This document shows, piece by piece, positions 32,560-43,720 of a stretch of DNA of 64,000 nt. Numbering within the stretch: the stretch's first letter is position 1; every line of letters begins with the position of its first letter. A model generated the notes under the pieces. That model was given only the letters and a program-made list of their open reading frames with translations. It was not told the DNA's origin and did not search any database. Source of the DNA: Aquarana catesbeiana (lineage: Eukaryota; Chordata; Amphibia; Anura; Ranidae). The translations under genes were made by a program, and so were the position numbers. The stretch covers positions 66,967,555 through 67,031,554 of the forward strand of contig NC_133333.1 of assembly GCF_042186555.1 (NCBI RefSeq), written 5' to 3'.

Positions 32560-33543
32560 GGTGTTTAAACTCTCCCTAAAACATCAATGATGTTCTTCAT
32601 TTTGGTTTTAACATCATTGATGTTTTTCTGGATGTTTTCCAAGTCCCTATTACACCCCATGATCTCCCCGATCAGGATCTGGGCACTCTCACTGGTGAAA
32701 TGTCCTTCATCCACAACATCACGATCACCTAAAAATATAAAAACAAAAACACACCATGTATTATAAATATGCCGGCATCCATCTCTTACCTGAAGCTGTG
32801 GTCGCAGACCACCTGTTGTGGTGATTATTCCACCACGTCTTCCTCCTTCTCCTCAAGTTGACTTTGGTGGATTTCCACTTCCTCATGAGGTGGGGGGTCT
32901 GTGGTCTCCTCAGATGAGTGGTGTCCTCCGAGTCTTTTCTCCCCTATGTCAAAAGAAAATAGGTATACTTAGCACACAGATATTTGATGGCAGAAATAGG
33001 AACATGAAACAAATGCATATGTCCAAAACAAGGGTGTTTTCTAGGCCGAACGAACAATGTTTATGAGGAACGAACAATGTGCCCATGAACATGAAAGTTG
33101 CCATTTTAAACTGTACAACAGTAAAGAAAAGCACATGGAGCAGCACGAACGTTAGAAAAATAAAGAATAGGAACACAGCAAAACTACTTAATTTTTTGTA
33201 GCACTCTCCTGATCCTTCTGTACTGCTCATGCTCCCTTAATTTGAGGTCCAACCACCGCTTCCTGAGTTGATCTTTCGATCGTCGTACTCCAAAATTCCT
33301 GTGCAGACTCTTGACAACTTTCGCCATGATCTTGGCCTTTCTGACATTGGGGTTGGGGTAAGGTCCATACTTCCCATCATAGTCGGCCCTCTTCAGGATG
33401 TCGACCATCTCAAACATCTCCCCAAAGGACATATTTGAGGCCTTAAATCGTCTCTTCCGGGATTGGGACATTTCTGGCTCCGGGCTTTCTTCCTCCTCCT
33501 CTTCGTTGCTGTAATTAGCACGCACCTGTTGTGTCTCCGCCAT
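32560..33543 (-). CDS. Myb/SANT-like DNA-binding accessory protein of the Harbinger element
   Basis: Harbinger elements usually encode a second protein with a Myb-like trihelix domain that brings the transposase to the ends and into the nucleus. The ATG at 33543 opens an acidic stretch (NEEEEEESPEPE), a basic patch (SRKRRFKASN), and then a tri-helix-like domain (FEMVDILKRADYDGKYG, KAKIMAKVVKSLHRNFG, LRKRWLDLKLREHEQYRRI). The frame stops at 33184. Further open segments on the same strand look like later exons: 32945-32825 (EEVEIHQSQLEEKEEDVVE, ends in TAA), and 32729-32560 after an AG acceptor (GDRDVVDEG...INDVKTKMKNII), a helical tail ending in TAA. Intron borders are inferred. Confidence 0.65.
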
Positions 33544-33828
33544 GTGCTCTTCTCCCACTGCGCCGAATGAGAAGGGGCAGGGAATAGACTAGAAAGAACG
33601 TCAGGGGCGGGCGGAGTTTCACGCATGTGCAGTGTAGATAAAGCGTAACACGCGTGCGTAGTACGTACGATCTGTGAGCGGAGGAAGAAGTTTTGGAAGC
33701 GCCGATCGTGATAATGAAGGTAACATTTAAACTTGGGCCTAAACTGATTCTAGATTGAGGCCTATATTGGGACAAGATTAGGAGACTTTAGCCTGTCATT
33801 AGGGTTTGTCTTGTGTATTGCAGATAAA

Positions 33829-34960
33829 ATGGATGGCTTCAATGACCACAACTTCCTCCCCCTGTTCATAGACAAATACAGGGAGTTGCCCTGTCTGTGG
33901 CAGATCAAACACCCGCGGTATAATAATAAACAAAAGAGGCAGGCAGCGCTGGAGAAACTGCTGGAGTTGGTGAAGCCGGTGGTCCCCACGGCAAGGATTC
34001 CCTATTTAAAAGCCAAAATTGATGGCCTGAGGAGCACTTATCTTAGGGAGCGCAAGAAGGTCACTGTTTCCCAGAGATCCGGAGGTGCAACAGATGACGT
34101 TTATGTCCCCAGGCTGTGGTACTATGAGAGACTGCGATTTCTGTCAGACCAAACTGAAGTCAGGGAATCCCTCTCAACCCTTCCTTCCACTCTTCCTTCC
34201 ACCCTACTTTCAACCCCAGCTGAGGCTTCTGATGTCCAACCTGGGACTTCCAGCCAGGAAGAAGTGGAGGAGCCCAGCTGGAGCCAGGTATAGCATTGTT
34301 CTACAGATTTCTGGTCAATAAATAAATGATGTTTCCTAGATGTTATTATTGATCACTAATTGCTGATTTAATAGTGTCTTATATATCAATAGACAGTAGT
34401 GGGCAAAAATATTATTATATTATATTTGTTAACATTCAATTTGCAACAGTCATGAGGTGAAAATTGTGTGTGATTGATGAAGAAAAAACTAAAACTATGT
34501 CCCTTTTTCATACACAGGAAGACCTCAGCCAGGAGGAGGCTGTGGAATGTGGCACACAGGAGGAGGCTGTGGAATGTGGCAGCCAGGAGGAGGCGGGGTA
34601 AGTGGCAGCCAGGAGGAGGCGGGGCTAAGTGGCAGCCAGGAGAAGGCCGGGCCCAGTAGGAGCCTGACAGAATCGCAGGTCCCTCCCCTCCGCCTTCCAA
34701 ACAAAAGACCCAGGAAGGGGAGTAACATGCAGGATTCAGCACTCAGGCTGATTCAGGAGGCTTCGGCGTCCCTCAGAGCCACCCCCACTCCTGAAGAGGC
34801 CTTTGCCTGCATGGCTGCCACAAAACTGTAGGGCATGCAGGAGGGCCAACGCCTCATGTGTCAGGACCTTCTTTATAAAACCTTAACTAAGGGGGTGAGG
34901 GGCGAAATCACACCCAATACCCACCTGTGTGAGTTGGACCATCCTCCTCTTCCTCCTCCT
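33829..34960 (+). CDS. MADF-domain protein of the Harbinger element (two exons, probably broken in exon 2)
   Basis: MADF domains (Adf-1/Myb-related) bind DNA. After an acceptor-like TTGTGTATTGCAG, the ATG at 33829 starts NFLPLFIDKYRELPCLW...HPRYNNKQKRQAALEKLLE, then IPYLKAKIDGLRSTYLRERKK and YVPRLWYYERLRFL, the three-helix MADF signature. A Ser/Thr/Pro linker ends at a donor (AGCCAG|GTATAG, 34287). A second exon begins after ACACAG near 34515. It has four degenerate repeats around SQEEAVECG, with a frameshift or stop near 34600, then RPRKGSNMQ and a helical tail with a stop near 34830 before GMQEGQRL. MADF partners are known in some PIF elements. Confidence 0.65.
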
Positions 34961-35190
34961 CCTCCTGCCACAATTCCACCACCACAGACACAGCATGGAA
35001 GGAAGCGTGGAAGGAAGACCAGAGAGTGATGGCCTGGGTTCAGTCTGGTCTGACAAAAGATGCAGGCTCTTGTATGACCACAGCCTGGGGACAGATATGT
35101 CATCTGCTGCTGTTCATGATTCTCTTGGACTTCTGGACCAGACTGCATTCCCTTATATATGGACTCCTCAGGCGACCAATTTTGCAGTAA
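34930..35190 (-). pseudogene. Inverted partial duplicate of the MADF exon
   Basis: Read on the minus strand, 35115-34990 resembles the plus-strand stretch 34085-34200 of the MADF gene (GATGACRTWTVTGTCCCC, then TTTGTCAGACCA). It is short, carries stops and ends in a CCTCCTCCT run. It looks like a local inverted duplication. Confidence 0.5.
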
Positions 35191-35229
35191 AATAGTTGAT
35201 GTGTGCCCTGGGGCCAAAGGCTTCGCCAA

Positions 35230-36034
35230 TTTCTGCTGTTTCTCCAGCGTTGCCTTCCTCTTTGTTTGGTTATGAGCCCTTAATAAAGGATTTTTTGTTT
35301 CAATTATACTCGCCTATGTGTGTTTTCCTTCAAAAAGGACAGTTTGTTTGTGAGGAGGCAGGTACATTTCAAAAATACAATGTCAAATTAACAAGAGACA
35401 CCAACACCAAACAATCTCCTTGAAATTAAATAATACAAGATAATAATGGTGTTGTGGTAACTTGTCACACAAAACACACCCAAAAATATTCTGGAGTTAA
35501 AAAAAAAAAAAAGAACAAAGATCAGGCTTGAAAAAAATACTAACCAAAACACAAAAAAATAGTAAAATTTTTGAGTCAGATGTGACAAATACAAATATTA
35601 TATTGATGAAATCAACAGAAATAATAAAGAAAGAAGTTTGTGAGAAGTCTGTGTGAATATGAGCAGCAAAACTACTTCATTCTTCTAGCATTATAAAGAA
35701 GAAGAGAGTGCGCTGCATTAAACAATTTAAAACATTGCAGTCTGACGAAAGTGTTATATCCATTCCAAACGCTAATTTTACCAGACCGAGCAGTTCCGTC
35801 TCGGAATTTCTTCTGAGCATGCATGGCACTTTGTGCGTCGGAATTGTCCACACACGGTCAGAATTGACGCGATTGGATTTTGTTGTCGGAAAATTTTATA
35901 GCCTGCTCTCAAACTTTGTGTGTCGGGAAATCCAATGGAAAAAGTCCGATGGAGCCCACACGCGGTCGTAATTTCCGACAACATGCTCCGATCGCACATT
36001 TTCCGTCGGAAAATCCGACCATGTGTACAGGGCA
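35230..36034. other. Right flank of the Harbinger: AT-rich then terminal inverted region
   Basis: An AATAAAG signal at about 35281 may end the MADF transcript. From about 35750 the sequence becomes the subterminal and terminal inverted repeat. No gene. Confidence 0.6.
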
Positions 36035-36062
36035 TAACAGTTTTGGGGACTCGTCTCGGGAT
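36035..36062 (+). promoter_or_regulatory. ERV-3 5' LTR end and primer-binding site
   Basis: TAACA completes the LTR. After GTT the sequence beginning TGGGGACTCG (36044 on) sits exactly where a tRNA primer anneals and is close to the proline-tRNA type used by many gamma-type retroviruses, with one substitution and one inserted base by my reading. Confidence 0.75.
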
Positions 36063-36491
36063 CGATTATAATACGTCCGGTGAGTTGAATTTATATTTAT
36101 TTTCTCTTGCTGTGACCTCTATTTAGAGATCGATTCCTTTAAAGGGATATGTAATTTGTGTAGAAATAGTTTTTAGACCTCGATAAGTTAAACTGCTCTG
36201 AGAAGCAGTAATGAGTTAAACTACTCTGAGAAGCAGTAATAAGACTGCTCTGAGAAGCAGCAGCTGTTCTGAGTAAACAGTGAGAAAGAAAGCTCTGGGG
36301 GAGCTCCAGGACTCTGAGAAGTCCTTAGAAATAATTTATACCGTACTGTAATTATAAAGAAGTCTGATAAGGTGTGCCGGACAAAACCCGATCTCTTTAC
36401 TTATCTTCCCATCGCGTAGAAGTCATAAAATAGTTTGTAATCTGTACTGTGTGGAATTTGTCAAGCGTTGTAGGTAAGGCGACGTGTTATA
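36063..36491 (+). other. ERV-3 untranslated leader
   Basis: It runs from the primer-binding site to the gag ATG. It contains a short imperfect tandem repeat, CTGCTCTGAGAAGCAG, near 36193, 36221 and 36244, which can fold into small hairpins. A packaging role would be inference. Confidence 0.5.
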
Positions 36492-36890
36492 ATGGGAAAA
36501 GTTCATGGAAAAACTATGCCGATACCGGATATGGGGGAGACTTGTAAAAGTTACCTAGCCCGTGTGTGTGGAACTGACTATGTGTACATTAACCCCTGGG
36601 TGGACAACTTAGCAGGATGGACAGAGGCTTTGGGTAGCAGCAGTCCATTCCCCTGTGACGGCGATAACGACAAGTTCCATATGGACATGATAAAGGGTCT
36701 TTGTCTTGGAGATAAAGAGGCTTTTTCATACTATTTGGGTGACCCACAATGGGACATGACATACATGAGAAAGGGAGGAGAGAACTGGTTAACTTATGCC
36801 CCCCACTGGTATGAAAGAACAGATAGCAATTTAATTCAAGGGACAAAGAAGCTCCAGGATTACATTCCTGTGAGAGAAGGGTTAAACCAA
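36492..36890 (+). pseudogene. gag: ERV-3 gag, 5' part only
   Basis: The ATG at 36492 gives Met-Gly at the N-terminus, the usual myristoylation start of matrix. About 130 residues follow, rich in Trp/Tyr (INPWVDNLAGW, DPQWDMTYM). The frame breaks off at about 36890, where foldback repeat sequence begins. Capsid, nucleocapsid, protease and the first RT residues are missing. Confidence 0.7.
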
Positions 36891-36940
36891 CCTTCTCTAT
36901 GCCTGTACCATGTGCCCCGCCTCCTCCCCCTTACATTACA

Positions 36941-37435
36941 TTCTTCTTTCCCCGTTTCTTCTTCCATCTTCTTTTTTCTGGTCTTCCTTCAGTGTTCTTC
37001 TTCCTCCTCCATCTTCTTCTTCCCCCGCTTTCTTCCTCCGCTTCCTTCTCTGGTCTTCTCGTCCAACATCTTTCACCGCCTCAGTGGGAGTGTTCCAGTG
37101 TGAAACGCTTCTGTTGAGGTGACAGTTCTTATATAATTTGTTTCCGTGAACAACACGGGGAAAGCCGTAGGGATATCCCCGTGCGTCAGAGGGGGCGGGG
37201 TCACCGGGTGGCCCTCCATTATATAAGAACTGTCACCTCATCAGAAGCGTCACACAGCGGAACACTCCCACTGAGGCAGATCGTGCAGAGGACGAAGCGG
37301 AGAAGAAGCCGGAGGAAGATGCCGGACGAGAAGACCGGAGAAGAAAGCGGGGGAAGAAGAAGATGGAGGAAGAAGAAGAACACCGAAGGAAGACCAGAAG
37401 AAAGAAGATAGAAGAAGAAACGGGGAAAGAAGAAG
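36941..37435. repeat. Large foldback repeat (about 190-225-bp arms)
   Basis: The left arm (36941-37133, TTCTTCTTCC-rich, ending ACAGTTCTTATATAAT) is the inexact reverse complement of the right arm (37212-37435, starting ATTATATAAGAACTGT). An 80-bp GC-rich spacer contains its own CACGGGG/CCCCGTG stem. Pyrimidine/purine asymmetry makes the arms low complexity. It is part of the block that replaced ERV-3 gag-pro. Confidence 0.85.
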
Positions 37436-37499
37436 AGTTTAATAAAGGAATTGTCAAAAACCGTCTCTTGTCTTTTTTAACATTTTTGACACTTTTTTT

Positions 37500-38281
37500 G
37501 TGAAATGGTAGGTATTTGGCCGCTACCCCAAAGCACCCTCTCAATGTTGAGGGCATGTGTCCTGGTACAGTTCAGGAGGGGCGCTCTCTCGTCCCCCCCT
37601 CTTTTCCTGCGGCCTGCCAGGTTGTGTGCTCGGATAAGGGTCTGGTATGGATTTTTTGGGTGACCCCACGCCTTTTTTTTAAATTTTGGCGCGGGGTTCC
37701 CCTTAATATCCATACCAGACCTGAAGGGCCTGGGATGGAATTTAGGGGGACCCACACGCATTTTTAAAAAAATGTTGGGTTCGGCGTTCCCCCGTGGGGA
37801 AATTCCATGCAATTTTTATCAATGAACTTTTATGTGTATTGCCGGACCGACAATTCATTATAGCCAGCACTAGCACTAGCACTTTTAAATTACTTATTTT
37901 TTTTCCTTTAGAAATTTAATTTTGCTGTCAGACTGTTCTAAACATGGGAAACATGCACCACTTTACAGGCATACTATAGACACCCTCCAGGTATGAAATT
38001 TAAAGGAATATTACACTTTTATTGTTTCACTTTAAGCATTATTAAAATCACTGCTCCCGAAAAAACGGCCGTTTTTAAAACTTTTTTTGCATTGATACAT
38101 GTCCCCTGGGGCAAGACCCAGGTCCCCAAACACTTTTTATGACAATAGCTTGCATATAATCCTTTAACATTAGCACTTTTGATTTCTCCCATAGACTATT
38201 AAAGGGTGTTCCGCGACTTTCGAATTTGCCGCGAACACCCCAAATTGTTCGCTATTCGACCCGAACATAAAGTCCATCCCT
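37500..38281. repeat. Interspersed DNA repeat related (inverted) to 54951-55570
   Basis: Shared words in opposite orientation include AAAAACGGCCGTTTTT, GGTCTGGTATGGAT / ATATCCATAC, the CATACTATAGACACCCTCC stretch and a CATCCCTAC(T) terminus at 38281. It has no coding sequence. Both copies share the terminal (A)GTAGGGATG-type end, so this is probably one family of non-autonomous DNA transposon. Confidence 0.65.
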
Positions 38282-38282
38282 A

Positions 38283-39122
38283 CTTACAGCCAATAGTCGA
38301 GGATTTCTTATGGAAAGGAAACTTAAGGGAAATTGTCTCGGCCTACAATACTCCCATTAACCCGTTGAAGAAGGCAAATGGTGACTATAGGTTCGTACAA
38401 GACCTAAGGACCATCAGTAGCCTAGTGGTACAGATTGCCCCAATAGTGCCTGATGTGCCATCAATACTTACCTTCATACCATACGATGCAGAGTATTTTT
38501 CAGTGATTGATTTATCAAATGCGTTTTTTAGTTTCCCTGTGGATGAGGAGACACAGCCAATCCTTGCTTTGTGCTTTAAAAAACTTCAACTAACATGGTG
38601 TAGAATGCCCCAGGGCTTTATAGACTTCCCTGCAGTCTATTCCATTGTCCTCCAAACTACTCTCAGAGCTTGGATACCAAGACACTGTTCATCCCTGCTG
38701 CAGTACACGGATGATCTCTTCCTCTGCAGTTCTAATTGGGTGGCCACCCTGGAGGATGGGAGGGATCTTTTGAAATGTCTTTTTGAAAGTGGTCATAAAG
38801 AAAAAGTTGCAATGGTGTAAGGAAACAGTTGAATACCTTGGTTTTGTACTCTCAAAAAGGAGAAAGGAAAGTCAGTCACAAAAGAGCTGCCGCTCTTGTG
38901 GGTCTGCCCCGCCCACTTACTAAGAAAGACATGCTCACCTTTCTTGGTATGATTGGTTACTGCCGCCAATGGATACCTGACTGTTCCTACTATGACAATC
39001 GCCTGAGACAAGCCACAGGTTCAGACATGCCAGACTATAAAAAAAGGTCAGATGAAATGTGCAATGCTTTTTGTGTATTTGAAAAATGCAATGGTAACAG
39101 CTCCAGGGCTCGGCCTCCCTAA
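38283..39122 (+). pseudogene. pol: ERV-3 reverse transcriptase
   Basis: It begins abruptly at YLQPIVEDFL and contains NTPINPLKKANGDYRFVQDLR, the motif-A Asp in SVIDLSNAFFSFPV, MPQGF, and the palm box LQYTDDLFL, in which the usual Val is Thr. The first frame stops at 38818. Connection sequence continues in shifted frames (LTFLGMIGYCRQWIPD near 38940). The N-terminal fingers were lost with the upstream insertion. Confidence 0.85.
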
Positions 39123-39124
39123 CT

Positions 39125-40170
39125 ATGGAAAGATGTTTCATTTGTTTGCAAGGGAAAATTGTAAAACTTTGGCAGGTGTCCTCCCTCAAGAACATGGAGG
39201 TAAGTTGCGCCCTATTGCTTTTTTCTCAAAGATGGTTCCAGTGCATGTTCAAGGCATGCCTGTGTCTAAGAGCTCTAGCATCCTGTGCGATGGTGGTTGA
39301 GATGGCCACTTCTTTCACTCTGGGGCACGACACCACACTTCACACCACCCACAATGTATCAATCCTGTTGAAAAATGTACATACACAGCACATGTCTGCT
39401 CAGAGGTTGAGCGGCTATGAGGTGATCTTGCTGTCTAATCCTAAATTGCACATCAAATATGCATCCCCCATTGCGGGCCCAACACCAATCTTAAATGCCC
39501 TTTTAGGATTAAAAGGAGAGCAGGATGAGGTTGTGCCACAACATGACTGCATAAACCTCATTCACCAAGACACATCACCCAGGTCTGAATTATCTCCCAC
39601 AGCACTGCCAGACACACAGAATGTTTTTGTGGATGGTTCTTGTTCCAGGCCAAATGATCACACATGCCATGCAGGTTATGCATTTATGCAGCTTCCAGAT
39701 GTTATACTTGAGGCCAAGCCTATCTCATATCAATCAGCACAAGCTGCTGAATTAATTGCACTCACTAGAGCATGCCAGCTCTTTAAAGGTCAGGATGTAA
39801 ACATTTACACTGACTCGAAGTATGGGTACGGTGTGGTACACGACTTCGGTGTCATATGGAGTAGGCGTGGTTTCGTGGCAGCAGATGGAAAGAACATTTC
39901 ACATTCTTCTTTGGTAATGTCACTGCTAAAAGCTATCCAGCTATCTAAAACACTGGCTATAGTACACTGCAGAGCACACACAGGCCAACAGACAGAGATA
40001 GCCAGGGGAAATGCTCTGGCTGACCTTGCTGTTAAACAAGCTGCTATCTCACAGACAGCAGATATCCAAATGGCTATGCTGATACCTGACCTAACCCCAT
40101 TTGAACAGTCACTCACAGATCTCCAGGAATATGCATCAAATTATGAGTTAAGGGACTGGGATAAAAAAGA
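39125..40170 (+). pseudogene. pol: ERV-3 RT connection and RNase H
   Basis: From about 39300 the frame is open through the connection and RNase H domains. The RNase H acidic set is complete: NVFVDGSCS, AQAAELIALTRA, NIYTDSKYGYG and GNALADLAVKQAA, with HCRAHTG preceding the last site. The frame then shifts near 40170 into integrase. Confidence 0.85.
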
Positions 40171-41300
40171 GTATGCAGAAAGATCCAAAAACTGGACTTC
40201 TCTGCAAAGAGGGGAAACCATGTATACCAATGGCAAGTGCATCACTCTTCATCTCACAGTACCACAGAATAGGTCACACAGGTATACAGGTCACGGCTGA
40301 TCTTCTGAGTAGAGATTTTTATATCACAGAACTCATCTTGCTGGTTAAGGATTATGTATCAAGATGCATCACATGTATCACGAACAATCCAAACAACCCA
40401 CACAAGGCCAAACATGAACACCTGTTATATCCAACAACTCCTTTTACACATTTGCAGATTGACTTCACACACATGCCCATAGTAGACAAAAGACAGGAAT
40501 ATCTTTTGGTAATAGTGGACATGTTCTCAAGATGGGTTGAACTTTTTGTGACCACAAAAGAAGATGCACAAACAGTAGTGGGGATCCTCACTCAGGACAT
40601 CATTCCTCGATGGGGATGCCCACTTCAAATAAACTCAGACAATGGTCCAGCTTTCATGGCCAGGGTCTGCCAGGACCTGGTAAAAACTCTCAAGATAGAA
40701 TGGAAGTTTCACATACCCTACCACCCTCAAAGCTCAGGGATAGTAGAAAGAATGAACATAACAATAAAGGCAAAATAAGAAAGGCCACAGGAGGAACCTT
40801 TACTGGAAGAAGGTCCTCCCAGCAGTCCTGGTAGAAATAAGAATGACCCCTTCCAAAACAACAGGGTATTCACCTTTTAAAGTCTTGATGGGTAGACCTT
40901 TCTCCACCCCATGGGCCGGAACACCCCTGATGGTTGAAAAGGGAGATTTATATTTAGTACAGGAAGAATATGTAATAAAACTGGTTGAAACATTGGATAC
41001 AGTTGAAAGAAATGTTGCTCGCACCTCTCCTTTTTCTTCACAGGAAGCTACTCACACCTGCAAGGTGGGAGACACCGTGGTGGTCCAACAGCTGAACAGA
41101 AATAATAAGCAAGAATATCCCTTTGGACCTCCTATTACGGTGGTTGCAGTGACCAGAATGGCTACTCTGGTGGAAAATTGCCAGTCCTGGATCCATGCCA
41201 GCAGAGTGAAAAAGGTTGCCCAAAGCCCAAAGAGCAGGAAGGGGATCTTGGATACAGGAGGCCCTCAAGCAGAAGTCCAAGCAGACAAAGGAGGAGTTCC
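40171..41300 (+). pseudogene. pol: ERV-3 integrase
   Basis: It contains the zinc-binding pairs (YHRIGHTG and RCITC) and a complete DDE core: QIDFTHMP, INSDNGPAFMA and SSGIVERMN, spaced as usual. A frameshift near 40775 follows the catalytic Glu. The C-terminal domain then continues from about 40843 (GYSPFKVLMGRPF, and WIHASRVKKV near 41190). It is the best preserved enzyme of this provirus; a single shift breaks it. Confidence 0.88.
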
Positions 41301-41326
41301 TGGAAAAGCAGGTCTGACCAGAGAAG

Positions 41327-41955
41327 ATGACCTGGCTTATTTCACCACAGATTTCTGGTAAGGCATTTTGCATCCTGATCCTGATCTCTCTGACAGTGTT
41401 CCTGCCCACCTGGATCATCACTAACTGTATCTACCACCCTGAAGATTTGGGTGCAATTAAAAGTATCTGTAGGAATGCACACACACAAGAGAACACTACA
41501 GTGACACAAGCTAGAACAAAGAGAGAGATTGGAGATAGTTTTACTGATGTTGTTGCTAAAACAGTATGCTTATGCTCAAAAATCAGAGTATGAAGAATGT
41601 TGGATATGTAGCAAATTACATCCTAGCACAGCCCGAATTCCCCTTTTGGCTGTACCTTTAAATATCACTTCCTTCCTCAACAAGACTCCTCCTGTCTTCT
41701 TAACTGACATATCTATTCTGTACATAAATAACACTGTTACCTTTCCAATAGCAGGTAAAAGTAATTTCCCTGAATGGTGTTTTAATTTAGGGAATGAGAC
41801 ACAGACTAACCCCTGCAGCAGGTATTTAACATCTCCACGTGTGAATCCGAAGACTCTGCCCCTGCCTGCTCACTGTTCCAATTATTTGACCCAGAGCTAA
41901 ACTGTACTTTGAATAACCTTTCCTCCCTCCCTGATAATGTAGGTGACAGAGGAAG
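41327..41955 (+). pseudogene. env: ERV-3 env, SU part
   Basis: The ATG at 41327 overlaps the integrase end, as in gamma-type viruses, and opens a hydrophobic signal-like segment (AFCILILISLTVFLP). After a frameshift near 41560 the frame gives ECWIC, a CXXC-type motif, and several N-glycosylation sequons, with a stop at 41898-41900. The gene is then interrupted by about 3 kb of satellite-rich insertion. Confidence 0.75.
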
Positions 41956-42267
41956 CTCTCTAATTAGGCAAATTAGGTGGCTGCCTAAGGCCTAGCACTC
42001 ACAGGGGCCACGCGGCCACCTATTTTGCCTCTGCTCGATCACTGGACTGACCAACAGGCTCCAGGTGCCATCTGTAAAAGCCTTGCGGGCAGCCATAGGG
42101 CACACCGGGTGGACTGCAAGTCATTGTCCAAGTCCAGCGTGGGCTGCTCCTTCAGCCCGCGCCGCTCATCTGGCCTCTCCGCGTCTGGCCGGCTGCCTAT
42201 TCGGGTCAGGAGTCGGGCTAGGTGGCGGAAACTATCCCTGCCCTATGACTGTCTGTGAAGGGGAAGG

Positions 42268-42607
42268 ATCCCATCCCAGCGCCTCCTGCAGCCTGTCCGA
42301 CCGCCCAGAGAGAACGTGAGTGCCTGGCCGTGCCGCCCTCCTGTGTGCCTGGATAAGAGGAGCGGTGGGGACAGCTGCATATGGAGGAATTGATCTTTCC
42401 ATATATTCCTCCTGCAGCCACTGAATGACCGCTTTTTCTGCGGGCGTTCATTGGCTGCAGAAAGAATATGGAAAGATCAGTTCCTCCATATGCAGCTGTC
42501 CCCGCTGCTCCTCCTATCCAGGCAACCAGGAGGGTGGCACGGCCAGGCACTCACGTTCTCTCTGGGCGGTCGGCCAGGCAGCAGCAGGCGCTGGGATGGG
42601 ATACATC
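42268..42607. repeat. Inverted repeat (about 150-bp arms) inside the env insertion
   Basis: CCATCCCAGCGCCTCCTGC...CTTTCCATATT (42268-42410) is mirrored by AATATGGAAAG...CAGGCGCTGGGATGG (42464-42601). The spacer contains CTGCAGCCA...TGGCTGCAG, extending the stem. Confidence 0.85.
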
Positions 42608-42619
42608 CACTGGAGCTCC

Positions 42620-43720
42620 TCCTATCCAACTCTTTTACTGCCCCCGTGCTCCTTGGTTCCTCCCAGTTCTCCCTGCATACCCCCTCTGCTCCCTGACTCC
42701 CCCCAGTGCTCTCTGGTCCCCCGTGCTCCCTGGCTCCCCCACAGTGCTGTACAGTCCCCCCCACTGCTCCCCAGCTCCCCTCATGCTCACCCCCACTTTG
42801 CTGTCCAGTCCCCCATTCCTGTGCTCCCTGGCTCCCCCACAGTGCTCCCCCCACAGTGATGTCTAGTTCCCCCCCACTTCTCCCCAGCTGCTCTCCAGTG
42901 ATCTCTGGTCCTCTCTGTGCTCCCTAACTCCCCCACAGTGCTTTCTGGTCCCCTCTGTGCTCCCTGGCTCCCCCCATGCTCCCCCCACTGTGCTGTCCAG
43001 TCGCCCCCCCACTGCTCTCCACCTCCCCCCCAGTGCTCTGTGCTCCCTGGCTCCCCCCCACACTGATATCCCCCACAGTGCTCTCTGGTGCTCTCTGTCT
43101 CCCCCATACTCTCCCCCGTGCTCTCTGACCCCCGTGCTCCCTGGCTCCCCACAACAGTGCTCTCCAGCACCTCAGAGCTCTCTGCTACCCCCGTGCTCCC
43201 TAACCCCTTCCAGTTCTACCTGCACCCCCAATGTTCTCTGCCCCCTGTGCTGTCCAGTTCCCCCCAGTGCTCTCTGCCCTCCATGCTCCCTGGCTCCCGC
43301 TATGCTTTCAACTTCCCCCCGTGCTCTCCAGCTCCCCCCACAGTGCTCTCCAGCCCCCACATTGCTCTCCAGCTCCCCCTTGTGCTTTCCAGCCCCCACT
43401 TTTCTCCCTGGCTCCCCCCATGCTCTACACCACACTGTGCTATCCAGCTCCCCCGGTGTTCTCCACTCCCCACCCTCCCTATGCTCTTCTGCCCCTCTCC
43501 CAGTACTCTCTGGCCCCTATGCTCTCCATCCCCCCCCATGCTCTCTGCCCCTGCCAGGCTCTCCACTCCTGCCAGTGCACCCCCCTAGTGCTCTCCAGCT
43601 CTCCCAGTGCTCTCCGCCCCTTGCTGTCCTATCCCCCAGTGCTCTTGCCCCCCACACTCTCGCCCCCCTCTGCTGCTCTCAGCCTCACTCCCATGCTCTC
43701 CGCAACCCCTAGGCAGTTCT
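42620..43720. repeat. CT-rich minisatellite (GTGCTCTCCAGCTCCCCCCA-like)
   Basis: Degenerate ~20-45-bp units repeat GTGCTCYCYRGCTCCCCC. Open frames of up to about 250 codons on both strands are by-products. Confidence 0.88.

Larger units (their letters stand above)
29288..36034 (+). mobile_element. PIF/Harbinger DNA transposon, 6.7 kb
   Basis: The terminal inverted repeats begin TGCCCTGTACACA and end TGTACAGGGCA, with the 3-bp target duplication TAA (29285-29287 and 36035-36037), as expected of Harbinger elements. Longer subterminal inverted similarity extends about 150 bp inward (ACACGGTC, GATCGGA words). Inside are a two-exon transposase (+), a Myb-like gene (-) and a MADF-domain gene (+). 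It is inserted in the ERV-3 5' LTR two bases before its end. Confidence 0.92.

Noticed and set aside
34778..34815. CTGAAGA followed by GGCC...GGC stem in the Harbinger MADF region
   Set aside because: No GAAA box and no helix I; coding context explains it.
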